DNA of 64,000 bases from Yoonia sp034652275 (GTDB taxonomy: Bacteria; Pseudomonadota; Alphaproteobacteria; Rhodobacterales; Rhodobacteraceae). The position numbers were made by a program, and so were the translations under genes. The notes under the pieces are model-generated. The model worked only from the letters and a program-made list of their open reading frames with translations, ran no database searches and was not told the origin of the DNA. This document shows, one piece after another, positions 16,712-25,653 of this stretch; the stretch's first letter is position 1, and each line of letters starts with the position of its first letter. The stretch spans positions 434,001-498,000 of the forward strand of contig NZ_JAXIWG010000001.1 of NCBI RefSeq assembly GCF_034652275.1, read 5' to 3'.

Positions 16712-19023
16712 GCAGGATCGCCTTTCAGGGTTTCGGGATTGCGCAGCCACAAGTCCTGCTGCGGGAAGGGGATCTCGATCCCTTCGGCGGCAAATCTGCG
16801 GGCGATTTCATGGTTCATCTCGGATCTGGTGCTGAGCACGAAATTCACGTCGCGCAGGATCGCGCGTATCTCGAAATCCAGCGAACTTGCGCCGAAACCG
16901 ATGAACAGCACCGACGGCGGCGGCGTGATGATGACCATCGGATGCGCCTCGGCTATTTCACGCAGGATTTGCGCGACTTTGGCCGTATCGGTGCCATAAG
17001 CCACGCCCACAGGCACGATCACGCGGCCCACCAGATTGCCACGCGTCCAGTTGGTGACCTGCCCGCTGACGAGATCGGCGTTGGGCACGATGACATCGGT
17101 GCGGTCAAAGGTCTCGATCCGGGTGGAGCGCACCGAGATCGACCGGACATAGCCCATCTGGCCGCCAACCTCGATCCAGTCGCCTTCGCTGATCGGGCGT
17201 TCGATCAGCAGGATGATGCCTGACACAAAGTTCGACACGATGTTCTGCAAGCCAAAGCCGATACCGACCGACAGCGCACCGGCAACAATGGCAAGGCTGG
17301 ACAGGTCAATCCCCGCTAGCGTGATGGCCACCAAAGCCGCAAGCAGGATTCCGACATAACCGAACCCGACGGCAATGGCGTTCTGTCCGCCCGGATCAAG
17401 CCGTGTGCGCGGCAGAACAGTGCGGCGCAGCGTGGCCTGCACGAACCGTGTCAGCACATAGCCCAGCGAAAAGATGATCGCGAACATCAGAAAATCGGTC
17501 GGCGATATCCGCGTCTCGCCGATGGCAAAGCCCTCGCGGAACCTGCTCCATATCTCGAAAATATCGTCCGTGCGCGCGCCCCAGATCACCGCGAGGACCG
17601 GCAGGCTGCCCAGATAGACAGCCAGACTGGCCAGAACAGGCAGCAGAGCAATCAGGCCCTTGGCTTCTTCGGTCGTCTTGTGGCGCATGCTGATGTCATG
17701 GACGATCCGCTGCAACACAAGGATCGCACCCAGCAAGGCAAGCGACAGAATGGAGGACGTCAGGATACCCTGCCCCGCCGCAGTATACCCCAGCGCGGCA
17801 AGACCCGGACCAGCGACCGCCACGATGGTGCAGAACCGCCCGACATGCATCCGTATCCGGCCTTGCGACACCGATGCCGTATCAGAGGCGATGGGTGGCG
17901 TCTTGATCAAGCGGCCAATCTGCCAGAACAGCACACCGGCCACAACGATGACCGGCAAGGCCATCGTCGCCGCGACACCCCGTGCCAGATCGATGGACCC
18001 CGCCGCCGCCTCGAACAGCGTACCGAAGGCCAGAACCCAGGCCAAGGCCAGCGTCATCCGCCGCGCGCTGGCGCGGGTGTCCTGACCATATCCAAGGTGA
18101 TCGGGCAACGTGCCGTCGCTGAATACCTGCCGCCCAAGCCACCAGCCCAGCACCACGGTCATCCCAGCAGCAGGAATAGCAGCGATCACCGCCTGACCGC
18201 GCAAACCGAAGACGGCGAGCGTTTCCAGCCCGCTCGACAGGGCCACCAGCCCGACGAAAGACACGAGGATCTGCATCAGTGACAGCAAAAACAGCAAGAT
18301 CGGCAGCAGGAACGTCTCACGGTTCGAGAGTTTCAGACGTAACTGCACCAGCCACCAGCGCGTGTAGCCAACCAGCAGCACGGCAAGCCCGATAAACAGG
18401 GCCGCACGCGGCAGGTTCGCCAACAGCCGCCCGTTGCCGGACTGGACTTGCACGCCCGCAAAAGTCTCGGCCCCCAAGGTGCTGAAAACCTGCCATGTCG
18501 CACTTGCCGCCGCAGGCCAGAGCGCCGGATCAAGCGGCGACGGACCACGCTGGAACAACTGGGCTGTCTGCTGTTGCAGAATTTTCATATCGAGTTCGCT
18601 GATCAGCCCGTTGGCGCGGGCGAACGCCTCTTGCGCCAGCACGCGGGGGGCCAACAAGGCGTCTCGCTGTGCCTGCAGCGCAGCGCGGCGGCTCGCGATC
18701 TGCGCCGATTCCTCGCCGCTGTCCGGCACAGCGCCCAATGCTGCCAGCTGCGCGTTCACCGTCGCCAGCCGGTTCGCATTGACATTGGTCTGCGACAGGA
18801 AATGGTCGCGCCACCCCGCCAGTTCCGCGCGCAGACGCATGATCGCAAATTGCGAGGATGTGTCGCGCATCACCAGCATTTCGGCGCGTGCGGCCAGCGC
18901 GTCCCATACGGCCACGTCTTGATAGGGTCCGCCCGGCAACGGCGCTGCGTCCTGCGCAACCACGGCCGTGGGCCACAGCAACAAGCAGACAAGCAGGCGG
19001 AAGACCAGCGAACGGATCGTCAT
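16708..19023 (-). CDS. Large MscS-family mechanosensitive channel with N-terminal periplasmic domain (DUF3772)
   Basis: 771 residues. A signal peptide (ending VVAQ) is followed by a periplasmic region of about 160 residues containing heptad-like stretches (DUF3772 type), then about ten membrane helices, and the MscS pore and beta domains at about 570-760 (GALSVGIGFGLQNIVSNFVSGIILLIERPISEGDWIEVGGQMGYVRSISVRSTRIET). Channels of this type open under membrane tension and release osmolytes. Both ends overlap neighbours by ATGA (cysK upstream, alaX downstream), so the gene is part of the trgAB-cysK transcription unit. Confidence 0.9.
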   Translation of the reverse strand: MTIRSLVFRLLVCLLLWPTAVVAQDAAPLPGGPYQDVAVWDALAARAEMLVMRDTSSQFAIMRLRAELAGWRDHFLSQTNVNANRLATVNAQLAALGAVPDSGEESAQIASRRAALQAQRDALLAPRVLAQEAFARANGLISELDMKILQQQTAQLFQRGPSPLDPALWPAAASATWQVFSTLGAETFAGVQVQSGNGRLLANLPRAALFIGLAVLLVGYTRWWLVQLRLKLSNRETFLLPILLFLLSLMQILVSFVGLVALSSGLETLAVFGLRGQAVIAAIPAAGMTVVLGWWLGRQVFSDGTLPDHLGYGQDTRASARRMTLALAWVLAFGTLFEAAAGSIDLARGVAATMALPVIVVAGVLFWQIGRLIKTPPIASDTASVSQGRIRMHVGRFCTIVAVAGPGLAALGYTAAGQGILTSSILSLALLGAILVLQRIVHDISMRHKTTEEAKGLIALLPVLASLAVYLGSLPVLAVIWGARTDDIFEIWSRFREGFAIGETRISPTDFLMFAIIFSLGYVLTRFVQATLRRTVLPRTRLDPGGQNAIAVGFGYVGILLAALVAITLAGIDLSSLAIVAGALSVGIGFGLQNIVSNFVSGIILLIERPISEGDWIEVGGQMGYVRSISVRSTRIETFDRTDVIVPNADLVSGQVTNWTRGNLVGRVIVPVGVAYGTDTAKVAQILREIAEAHPMVIITPPPSVLFIGFGASSLDFEIRAILRDVNFVLSTRSEMNHEIARRFAAEGIEIPFPQQDLWLRNPETLKGDPA

Positions 19024-20054
19024 TCGGGCGCGAGCACCGACGGCACATCGGCTTTTTCCTCAAGCCAAGCCGGGACCGGAAGACCCTTTTCGCGCATGAA
19101 GGCGGGGTTGTAGATCTTGGATTGATAGCGGCTGCCCACATCGCAGAGAATCGTCACGATCACATGGCCCGGCCCCATGTCACGCGCCATGCGGACAGCC
19201 CCCGCCATGTTGATCGCGGTGGACCCGCCCATGCAAAGCCCTTCGTGCTGCATCAGGTCATAGATCAGCGGCAAGGCTTCGGCATCGGATATCTGATAGG
19301 CGTAATCGGGTGTGAGCCCTTCGAGGTTGCCCGTGATCCGCCCCTGCCCGATCCCTTCGGAGACAGACCCCCCTTCGGCTTTCAACTCGCCATGTTCGTA
19401 GAAATTATAAAGCGCCGATCCTTCGGGGTCCGCCAGCCCGATCTTGACGCCCTTTGGCTGGAGCGCCTGCGCGACACCGGCCAGCGTGCCGCCGGAGCCT
19501 ACGGCGCAGATGAACCCGTCCACCTTGCCATCTGTTTGCGCCCAGATTTCGGGGGCGGTGGTTTCGACATGCGCCTGCCGGTTGGCGGTATTGTCGAACT
19601 GGTTGGCCCAGATCACGCCGTTGGGTTCCGTCTCGCGCAGTGCATCGGCCAGCCGTTCGGAATAGCGGACGTAGTTGTTGGGGTTGCGGTAGGGGGCGGC
19701 GGGCACCTCGACCAGCTTGGCGCCCGCGAGGCGCAGCATGTCTTTCTTTTCCTGACTTTGCGTTTCGGGAATGACGATCACTGTCTTGAACCCCATCGAG
19801 GACCCCAAGAGTGCCAGCCCGATGCCGGTATTGCCTGCCGTACCTTCCACAATGGTGCCACCGGGGCGCAGGTCGCCCCGCGCGATGGCGTCCTTGATCA
19901 TGTAAAGGGCGGCGCGATCCTTGACCGACTGGCCGGGGTTCAGAAACTCGGCCTTGCCCAGAATGGTGCAGCCTGTCGCTTCGGACGCAGCGCGCAGCTT
20001 GATCAGGGGGGTATTGCCGATCGTATCGGCGAAATCGTTGCGGAACTGCATCAT
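19020..20054 (-). CDS. cysK: Cysteine synthase A (O-acetylserine sulfhydrylase)
   Basis: 344 residues of the PLP fold-type II family. Lys45 in NPGQSVKDRAA is the Schiff-base lysine. EGTAGNTGIGLA and VGSGGTLAG bind substrate and phosphate. It makes cysteine from O-acetylserine and sulfide. The order trgA-trgB-cysK matches the Rhodobacter sphaeroides tellurite-resistance locus, where cysK contributes to tellurite tolerance. A second ATG at 20051 is an equally good start. At 344 residues it is about 20 longer than E. coli CysK, with a C-terminal extension. Confidence 0.92.
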   Translation of the reverse strand: MMQFRNDFADTIGNTPLIKLRAASEATGCTILGKAEFLNPGQSVKDRAALYMIKDAIARGDLRPGGTIVEGTAGNTGIGLALLGSSMGFKTVIVIPETQSQEKKDMLRLAGAKLVEVPAAPYRNPNNYVRYSERLADALRETEPNGVIWANQFDNTANRQAHVETTAPEIWAQTDGKVDGFICAVGSGGTLAGVAQALQPKGVKIGLADPEGSALYNFYEHGELKAEGGSVSEGIGQGRITGNLEGLTPDYAYQISDAEALPLIYDLMQHEGLCMGGSTAINMAGAVRMARDMGPGHVIVTILCDVGSRYQSKIYNPAFMREKGLPVPAWLEEKADVPSVLAPE

Positions 20055-20103
20055 CAGGGCCTTTCATTTCATCCCTGATGTGTAGAACCGCGCCTGTCCG
20101 ACA

Positions 20104-21222
20104 TCAACCCATGGCGCGCAGGCGGTCGCGGTGTCTTGCCAGCCAGTAAAGCAGATGCAGCAAGGGTCCGGTCGTGACTTCGCCGCTGTCGGCAAGCGCC
20201 AAGGCGGCGTCAAAATCCATCGGATGCAGGCGGATATCCTCGGCCTCGGCATCCAGTCCGCCGGTATAGGGCGTGTCCGCCGCGATATCGCAGAGCCCGA
20301 CATAGGAATAGAAATAATCCGACGTGGCCCCGGGCGACGGGTAATAAGACCCTGCCGGAACAAGGCTGCGGATGCTGATGCCTGCTTCTTCCACGGCCTC
20401 GCGGATGGCCGCGTCTTGCGGGTTTTCGCGCGCATCCACGATCCCTGCCACCGGTTCCAGCGTCCAGGGGTTCGCATCACCGCGCACCATCGGGCCCACA
20501 CGCACCTGTTCGACCAGCACGATACGGTCGCGGACCGGATCATAGGGCAACAGCAAGGCTGCATCGACGCCCACGAACACCTCGCGCCGCAGAACGGGCG
20601 AGCGTGTGCCGTCAAACCGCGCGTGGCTGACATCGAAGCCCTGAAACCGGAAAAACGCGCCGGCTGCTGGCGTCACCGGTGTGATGGCGGCATCATCGGG
20701 GGCGGGCCTGCGCCGGATCGTGGCCGGAGCCGGTCTTGCGCGATGGCGCGCCCAAGCGCGGGTTTGCGCCATCGGCCACATTTGCCGCAATGTGGCCGCG
20801 TCGGGCAATGGATCGTATGACAGCAGCTCTTCGGCGGCAAGGATTGCGGGGGCCAAATGCGTGGCTTCCCATGTCGCAAGTGACCAGTCGCCATCGCCGG
20901 GACGCTGCCCGGTCTCCGGCAGATAGGCCTGCGCATGGCGCGCCTGCCCGTCGACCATCACCGTCACATCCTGCAAGACATAGCCAAAGGCCGCTTCATA
21001 GGCGTTAAGACGCCGCATCGCGTGTTCGGTCAGGTCCGGCCAGATCAGGCCTGCCACCTGCCCGCCCGCCACAGGCGCGATGAAAGGCACGACGTCACCC
21101 TCCAGCGGAAAAACGCGATGATCAGGCAAAACCGCCGCGATCGGCTTGCCCGCTCGCTCGCCCGCCACGGCCGACATAAGGCCCTGCGACATCAGGGTGC
21201 CATAAACGAAAAGATCGGTCAC
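20104..21222 (-). CDS. trgB: TrgB: gamma-glutamylcyclotransferase-like domain fused to NUDIX hydrolase
   Basis: 372 residues. Residues 1-155 form a GGCT/AIG2-like domain (YGTL at 7-10, catalytic-type Glu76 in NAYEAAFGY). A short linker is followed by a NUDIX domain whose box is complete (Gly260 to Ile282: GX5EX7REAVEEAGI), most like ADP-ribose pyrophosphatases. The start is GTG at 21222, immediately after the trgA stop (TAA GTG). The two-domain architecture and the position between trgA and cysK identify it as the tellurite-resistance protein TrgB described in Rhodobacter sphaeroides. The enzymatic substrate of the fusion has, to my knowledge, not been settled. Confidence 0.88.
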   Translation of the reverse strand: MTDLFVYGTLMSQGLMSAVAGERAGKPIAAVLPDHRVFPLEGDVVPFIAPVAGGQVAGLIWPDLTEHAMRRLNAYEAAFGYVLQDVTVMVDGQARHAQAYLPETGQRPGDGDWSLATWEATHLAPAILAAEELLSYDPLPDAATLRQMWPMAQTRAWARHRARPAPATIRRRPAPDDAAITPVTPAAGAFFRFQGFDVSHARFDGTRSPVLRREVFVGVDAALLLPYDPVRDRIVLVEQVRVGPMVRGDANPWTLEPVAGIVDARENPQDAAIREAVEEAGISIRSLVPAGSYYPSPGATSDYFYSYVGLCDIAADTPYTGGLDAEAEDIRLHPMDFDAALALADSGEVTTGPLLHLLYWLARHRDRLRAMG

Positions 21223-21687
21223 TTAAGGGTATTTCTGCGCGAAGTATTCTGCCACCCAAGCGCAAATCACGGCCCCGACCAGAACGCTTGAAATCAGCGT
21301 CACGTCGATGAAACGACTGCTTTCGGAGACCATCAATTCAAAGATATCGACGATTGCCTCCATCGGGCCATCATAGCGCCTGCGGAACGCATTGGCCATC
21401 ATCAGCGAAAAGCCCATGATGAACAAGGTGATGAAAGAAAAGGCAAAACCTGCCGACAGACCGTGCCCTACAGCCTGCACATACCCCTCGCCCGTGCGGC
21501 GACCGACGTAGATCCAGCCAAGCAGGATACCTGTGATTACACAGCCTGTGAGGAACGAGCGCGGCGCGCGCCCTTCGTCAAAGAACGGCGTGCCGACCCC
21601 CGCAAGATACCAGCCCCAGAGCCCGAACACGACCGCAGCGGCCATGCGCCCGGCGGTGGGCATTGAAAGACGATTGGATGTCGCCAT
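21223..21687 (-). CDS. trgA: TrgA, membrane protein of the tellurite-resistance locus
   Basis: 154 residues with four predicted membrane helices (about 12-30, 44-62, 74-96, 128-147). It contains the features I associate with Rhodobacterales TrgA: the PTAGRMAAAV start, GRRTGEGYVQAVGHGLSAG and a C-terminal YFAQKYP. It is followed with no gap by trgB and then cysK. The molecular function is unknown. Confidence 0.85.
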   Translation of the reverse strand: MATSNRLSMPTAGRMAAAVVFGLWGWYLAGVGTPFFDEGRAPRSFLTGCVITGILLGWIYVGRRTGEGYVQAVGHGLSAGFAFSFITLFIMGFSLMMANAFRRRYDGPMEAIVDIFELMVSESSRFIDVTLISSVLVGAVICAWVAEYFAQKYP

Positions 21688-21715
21688 GTCAAATCCTTGT
21701 CCCTGCGTGGCCCGG

Positions 21716-22924
21716 TCAGGACGCGCGGGTCACCGTAATCTGTGTTACGTCGCAGTTTCCGCTATGAAAAGTCCCCGCGCAAGAGGTCAGATAAAAGTTC
21801 CACATCCGCCGGAACCTGTCATCGAACCCCAAAGCCGCCACCTGATCCCAGCGGTCATTGAACGTGTCATGCCAACGGCGCAGGGTCTGGCTGTAGCTTT
21901 CGCCGAACTCGATTGATTGAGCGACTTTTAATCCAGCCTTTTCAATCTCTTGGCGCAGAACGACGGGGCTAGGCAACATGCCGCCCGGAAAGATGTATTT
22001 CTGGATGAAATCGACGCCGCGCTTGTAGACATGCCAGCGGCGGTGCTCGACCGTGATGATCTGCAGCGTGGCATTCTTGCCGGGCTTGAGCCGTTCGCGC
22101 AGGGTTTGGAAATAGACGGGCCAGTATTTCTCGCCCACGGCCTCGAACATCTCGATGCTGGCGATGCCGTCGTAGATGCCTTTTTCGTCGCGATAGTCTT
22201 GCAGCTTGATCGTGACCTTGTCGGACAGACCCGCCTTTTGCATCCGCGCCACGGCGTAATCGTGCTGGGCCTTGCTGATTGTCAGGCCGGTCACCTGCAA
22301 CCCGCGTTCGGCGGCGGCATATTCAGCGAAACCGCCCCAGCCGCAGCCGATTTCCAGCACATGATCGCCGGGCGCGACACCCATCTGGTCGACCATGCTT
22401 TTGTATTTCTCGATCTGGCCCGCTTCCATGCTTTCCTGACCGGTGACGAATTTGGCCGAAGAATAGGTCATCGTGTCGTCCAGCCAAAGACCATAGAATT
22501 CATTGCCCAGATCGTAATGATAGCTGATGTTCTTGCGCGCCTGCTTTTTGGAATTGTTCTGCAACCAGAACCGCATACGTTCATAGAATCGCACCAGAAA
22601 CTGCCCCGGAAAGCCGTCGTAGATATGTTCCATATCGTCATGCATCAGGTCCATGAAGGCCATGAGGTCGGGTGTGGACCACCAGCCATCCATATAGGAT
22701 TCGCAAAAGCCCAGATCGCCTTCACGCACGGTGCGGGCGAAAACATCCGGATTGTGAACATGCACCTCGGCGACATAGCCGGGTTCGGCCCCTTCGGCGC
22801 GGAAATGGCGGCCATCGGGCAGGATGATATCGATACGGCCGCGTTTCATCGTCTTGAGAGCGTCAAAGACATTGCTGAAATACCGCGGCAGTCCGGTCTG
22901 CCCATTCGTGGTCGTCAGGATCAT
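21716..22924 (-). CDS. cfa: Cyclopropane-fatty-acyl-phospholipid synthase
   Basis: 402 residues. The SAM-binding loop is VLEIGCGWGGFAEYAA, and the family motifs GNEFYGLWLDDTMTYSSAKF and KYIFPGGMLP are present, with CFA active-site residues in the E-x-x-E-H-V-like KNATLQIITVEHRRW stretch. It methylates double bonds of membrane phospholipids using SAM. The adjacent upstream gene is a photolyase; in Rhodobacter sphaeroides a photolyase and a cfa gene belong to the singlet-oxygen (RpoE) response, so shared control is plausible. I could not identify an RpoE promoter with confidence in the 102-bp gap. Confidence 0.92.
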   Translation of the reverse strand: MILTTTNGQTGLPRYFSNVFDALKTMKRGRIDIILPDGRHFRAEGAEPGYVAEVHVHNPDVFARTVREGDLGFCESYMDGWWSTPDLMAFMDLMHDDMEHIYDGFPGQFLVRFYERMRFWLQNNSKKQARKNISYHYDLGNEFYGLWLDDTMTYSSAKFVTGQESMEAGQIEKYKSMVDQMGVAPGDHVLEIGCGWGGFAEYAAAERGLQVTGLTISKAQHDYAVARMQKAGLSDKVTIKLQDYRDEKGIYDGIASIEMFEAVGEKYWPVYFQTLRERLKPGKNATLQIITVEHRRWHVYKRGVDFIQKYIFPGGMLPSPVVLRQEIEKAGLKVAQSIEFGESYSQTLRRWHDTFNDRWDQVAALGFDDRFRRMWNFYLTSCAGTFHSGNCDVTQITVTRAS

Positions 22925-23026
22925 TGATGTTCCGTTCGTCTGTGTTGATGCATCTGCAATAGGCAGTTAATTAACCTTTGCGCCAGCGAAGTCACGGCAA
23001 TCCTTGCTAAAAAGTTTCGCGACGCG

Positions 23027-24442
23027 TCAGAATCCGCGGTTGCCGTAAGCGTCAAGTGCGCGCGTCCGCCCTTCTTCGGGGGTGACGACCGGATCGGGAT
23101 AGGCGGCATCGGGGCGCAGATTCCAGCTTTGCGGGATCATCGCGAAATAGGCCAGCGCGTCGTCAGTTGGGTTGCGCTGCCCTTCCGCGATCCAGCGTTT
23201 GACATAGGCGCGGTCCTTGTCGAATTTGTCGAGCTGCGTCACGGGGTTGAACACGCGGAAATAGGGCGTAGCATCAGGCCCCGACCCTGCCGACCATTGC
23301 CAGCCCATCGCATTGCTGGCGGGGTCCCAGTCGATCAGGTGGTCGGCGAACCAGTCCAGCCCGATTTTCCAATGCGTCATCAGGTGCTTGGTCAGATAGG
23401 ATGCGACGATCATACGCCCGCGGTTGTGCATGGTCCCCGTCACATACATCTCGCGCATGGCGGCATCGACAAAGGGGATGCCGGTGCGGCCTTGTTGCCA
23501 CGCCGCAACCTCTGGCGTGACGTCGGTGTTCCAAGGGAAGGCGTCCCAATCCTCTTTCCAGTTGCCCGTCAGGATGCGCGGCGTGTGATGCGCCAGATGA
23601 TAGGCGAATTCGCGCCAGACCAGTTCTTTCAGGAACACCTCGGCATCACCTTTGCCGTCCTGCAAGGCGCGTTTGCCCGCATGCCAGCAGAGGCGCGGGC
23701 TGATCTCGCCGAAGGTCAGGTTTTCGGACAGGTTCGACGTGCCTTTGATCCCCGGCAGGTCGCGGCCTTTGACGTAATCGGCTACGCGGTCGGCGATGAA
23801 AGCGTCGAGCCTGTCGCGTGCCGCCTCCTCGCCCACGGTGCAATGGCTGGCCAGAATGTCAGCGGCGCAGTGCATCGGTTTGCGCAACTGCCAGTCGGCC
23901 AGATCGTCCCTGGCAGGCCATTTCTCTGGCGCGGTGAACTTGGCAGGGCGCGGCAAAGGTTCAGCCACGTCATTGCCGCGTACGGCGTTCCACATCGGGG
24001 TGTAGACCTTGTAGAACCCGCCCGTTTTGGTTGCGACCGTCCAAGGCTCAAACAGCAGATGGCCTGCAAAACTGCGCGCTTCGATCCCGTCCTCTTTCAG
24101 CGCGGATTTCACGCCCGCGTCACGGTCATTCGCCGCCGCATGGTAGAGCCGCGACCAATAGACCGCCCCTGCCCCCGTTTCCCGGATCAGATCGCGCAGC
24201 ACGTCAAGCGCCGGACCCTCGCGCAGGATGAGCCTGCTGCCCTGCGCCGCCAGCGCCTTGCCGAACTGCGCCAGGGCGAGATCGAGCCGCAGTTTCTGCG
24301 CACCGCCCAAGGCTGCCACCTGATCATCGTGGATATATACGGGGATCACCGGCCGCCCGCTGTCGCAGGCGGCAGTCAGGGCGGGATGGTCGGCAAGGCG
24401 CAGGTCGCGGCGGAACCAGACGATAACGGGTGTTTGTGTCAT
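23027..24442 (-). CDS. phrB: Deoxyribodipyrimidine photolyase (CPD class I)
   Basis: 471 residues. The N-terminal antenna-binding alpha/beta domain begins VIVWFRRDLRLADHPAL. The FAD domain is at the C terminus with WQWSAGSGPDATPYFRVFNPVTQLDKFD, and the Trp chain lies in the preceding helices (MHNRGRMIVASYLTKHLMTHWKIGLDWF). It repairs cyclobutane pyrimidine dimers with blue light. It overlaps the upstream aminotransferase-fold gene by ATGA, and cfa lies 102 bp downstream. Confidence 0.93.
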   Translation of the reverse strand: MTQTPVIVWFRRDLRLADHPALTAACDSGRPVIPVYIHDDQVAALGGAQKLRLDLALAQFGKALAAQGSRLILREGPALDVLRDLIRETGAGAVYWSRLYHAAANDRDAGVKSALKEDGIEARSFAGHLLFEPWTVATKTGGFYKVYTPMWNAVRGNDVAEPLPRPAKFTAPEKWPARDDLADWQLRKPMHCAADILASHCTVGEEAARDRLDAFIADRVADYVKGRDLPGIKGTSNLSENLTFGEISPRLCWHAGKRALQDGKGDAEVFLKELVWREFAYHLAHHTPRILTGNWKEDWDAFPWNTDVTPEVAAWQQGRTGIPFVDAAMREMYVTGTMHNRGRMIVASYLTKHLMTHWKIGLDWFADHLIDWDPASNAMGWQWSAGSGPDATPYFRVFNPVTQLDKFDKDRAYVKRWIAEGQRNPTDDALAYFAMIPQSWNLRPDAAYPDPVVTPEEGRTRALDAYGNRGF

Positions 24443-25653
24443 AGCACCTGATCTAGCGCCGCCATCAACTGGTCAACCTCTGCGGGGCTCGTATAGTGGG
24501 TGAAACTGACCCGCAGCACGCCTTTGTCCAGATCGACGCCCATGGCCTGCAAAGGGCGTTGGGCGTAGAAATCGCCGCCCTCGGCCATGATCCCGAAGGG
24601 CACCAGCCGTGCGGCGACCTCTGCGGCGCTCCCTTGCAAGGCCATCGCCACGGTCGGCGCGCGGGTTACAGGGTCGGACGGGCCGATCAGACGGACCGAA
24701 TTTTTCGCGCTGACATAATCCAGCAGCGGCGTCAGCAGCGCCACTTCCTGCGCGCGCATCAGGTCATGCGACAGCCTCGCGGCATCCGCGCCAGTCCCGC
24801 CGCCGTGGTGCAACGACATAGCGTCGAAGTAATCGGCCATACCCGCACTTGCCGCGATCTGCGCATGGTCGGGGCCTGCGGGGGTGAAGCGTTTGTAAAG
24901 CGTATCGCCGTTGAAATGGTGCCCTTGATTGGGCAGTTCGAACCCGAAATCCTCGCGGATCACCATGATACCTTGATGCGGACCGTAGGTCTTATAGGCG
25001 CTGAACAGATAGACATCGCACCCCAGCGCGCCCACATCGGCAAAGCCATGCGGCGCATAGCTGACACCATCGACACAGACCCGCGCGCCTGCGGATTTGG
25101 CGATCCGCGTGATGGCGGCCACATCGTTAATGGCCCCTATCACATTGGAACAATGCGGAAAACAGACCAAGGCTGTATCATCACCCAAAAGCTGCGCCAG
25201 ATCATCGGGGTTCAGCACTCCGGTGTCAGGGTCAAGCTGCCATTCGACCACACGCACGCCATCCTCGGCCAGCCTGCGCCACGGGCCGGAATTTGCCTCG
25301 TGGTCCTGATCGGTGACGATGATCTTCTGGCCGGGCTTGATCCAGCGCCGCACGGCCTGCGCCAGCACATAGGTGTTCTGGGTTGTTGACGGACCAAAGG
25401 ACAATTCGTTCCGCGCCACACCCAGCATGGCGGCCAGCCGCGTGCGGGCCTCGTCCATTTCCTCACCGCCAAGGCGCGATGCCTCATAAGCGGAATAGGG
25501 CTGCACCTTGCGCTGCGTGTAAAATCGATGCAGGCGGTCAATCACCTGCTGGCAGGCATAAGACCCGCCCGCATTGCCGAAAAACGCCTGTCCTTGCAGG
25601 GAAGGTTCCAAAAACGCGGGAAATTGCGCCCGCACCCATTCAAGATCAAGCAT
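24439..25653 (-). CDS. Class V aminotransferase-fold, cysteine-desulfurase-like protein lacking the catalytic Cys
   Basis: 404 residues. The PLP lysine is in SAYKTYGPHQG, the Asp/His pair in VCVDGVSYAPHG and ITDQDHEANSGPW. It resembles the VC1184-type cysteine-desulfurase-like family. In true desulfurases a mobile Cys sits in a C-terminal loop. Here the corresponding loop reads GIMAEGGDFYAQRP, and the last third of the protein contains no Cys. The reaction is therefore probably not standard desulfuration and is unknown. It is coupled to phrB downstream (ATGA) and overlaps acuI by eight bases upstream. Confidence 0.82.
   Translation of the reverse strand: MLDLEWVRAQFPAFLEPSLQGQAFFGNAGGSYACQQVIDRLHRFYTQRKVQPYSAYEASRLGGEEMDEARTRLAAMLGVARNELSFGPSTTQNTYVLAQAVRRWIKPGQKIIVTDQDHEANSGPWRRLAEDGVRVVEWQLDPDTGVLNPDDLAQLLGDDTALVCFPHCSNVIGAINDVAAITRIAKSAGARVCVDGVSYAPHGFADVGALGCDVYLFSAYKTYGPHQGIMVIREDFGFELPNQGHHFNGDTLYKRFTPAGPDHAQIAASAGMADYFDAMSLHHGGGTGADAARLSHDLMRAQEVALLTPLLDYVSAKNSVRLIGPSDPVTRAPTVAMALQGSAAEVAARLVPFGIMAEGGDFYAQRPLQAMGVDLDKGVLRVSFTHYTSPAEVDQLMAALDQVL

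Noticed and set aside
22925..23026. RpoE-type (singlet oxygen) promoter before cfa
   Set aside because: Expected from Rhodobacter, but I could not find a TGATC element with a suitable spacing. GTTAATTAAC is present but is not a full CtrA site, since the half-sites are adjacent instead of 7 nt apart.
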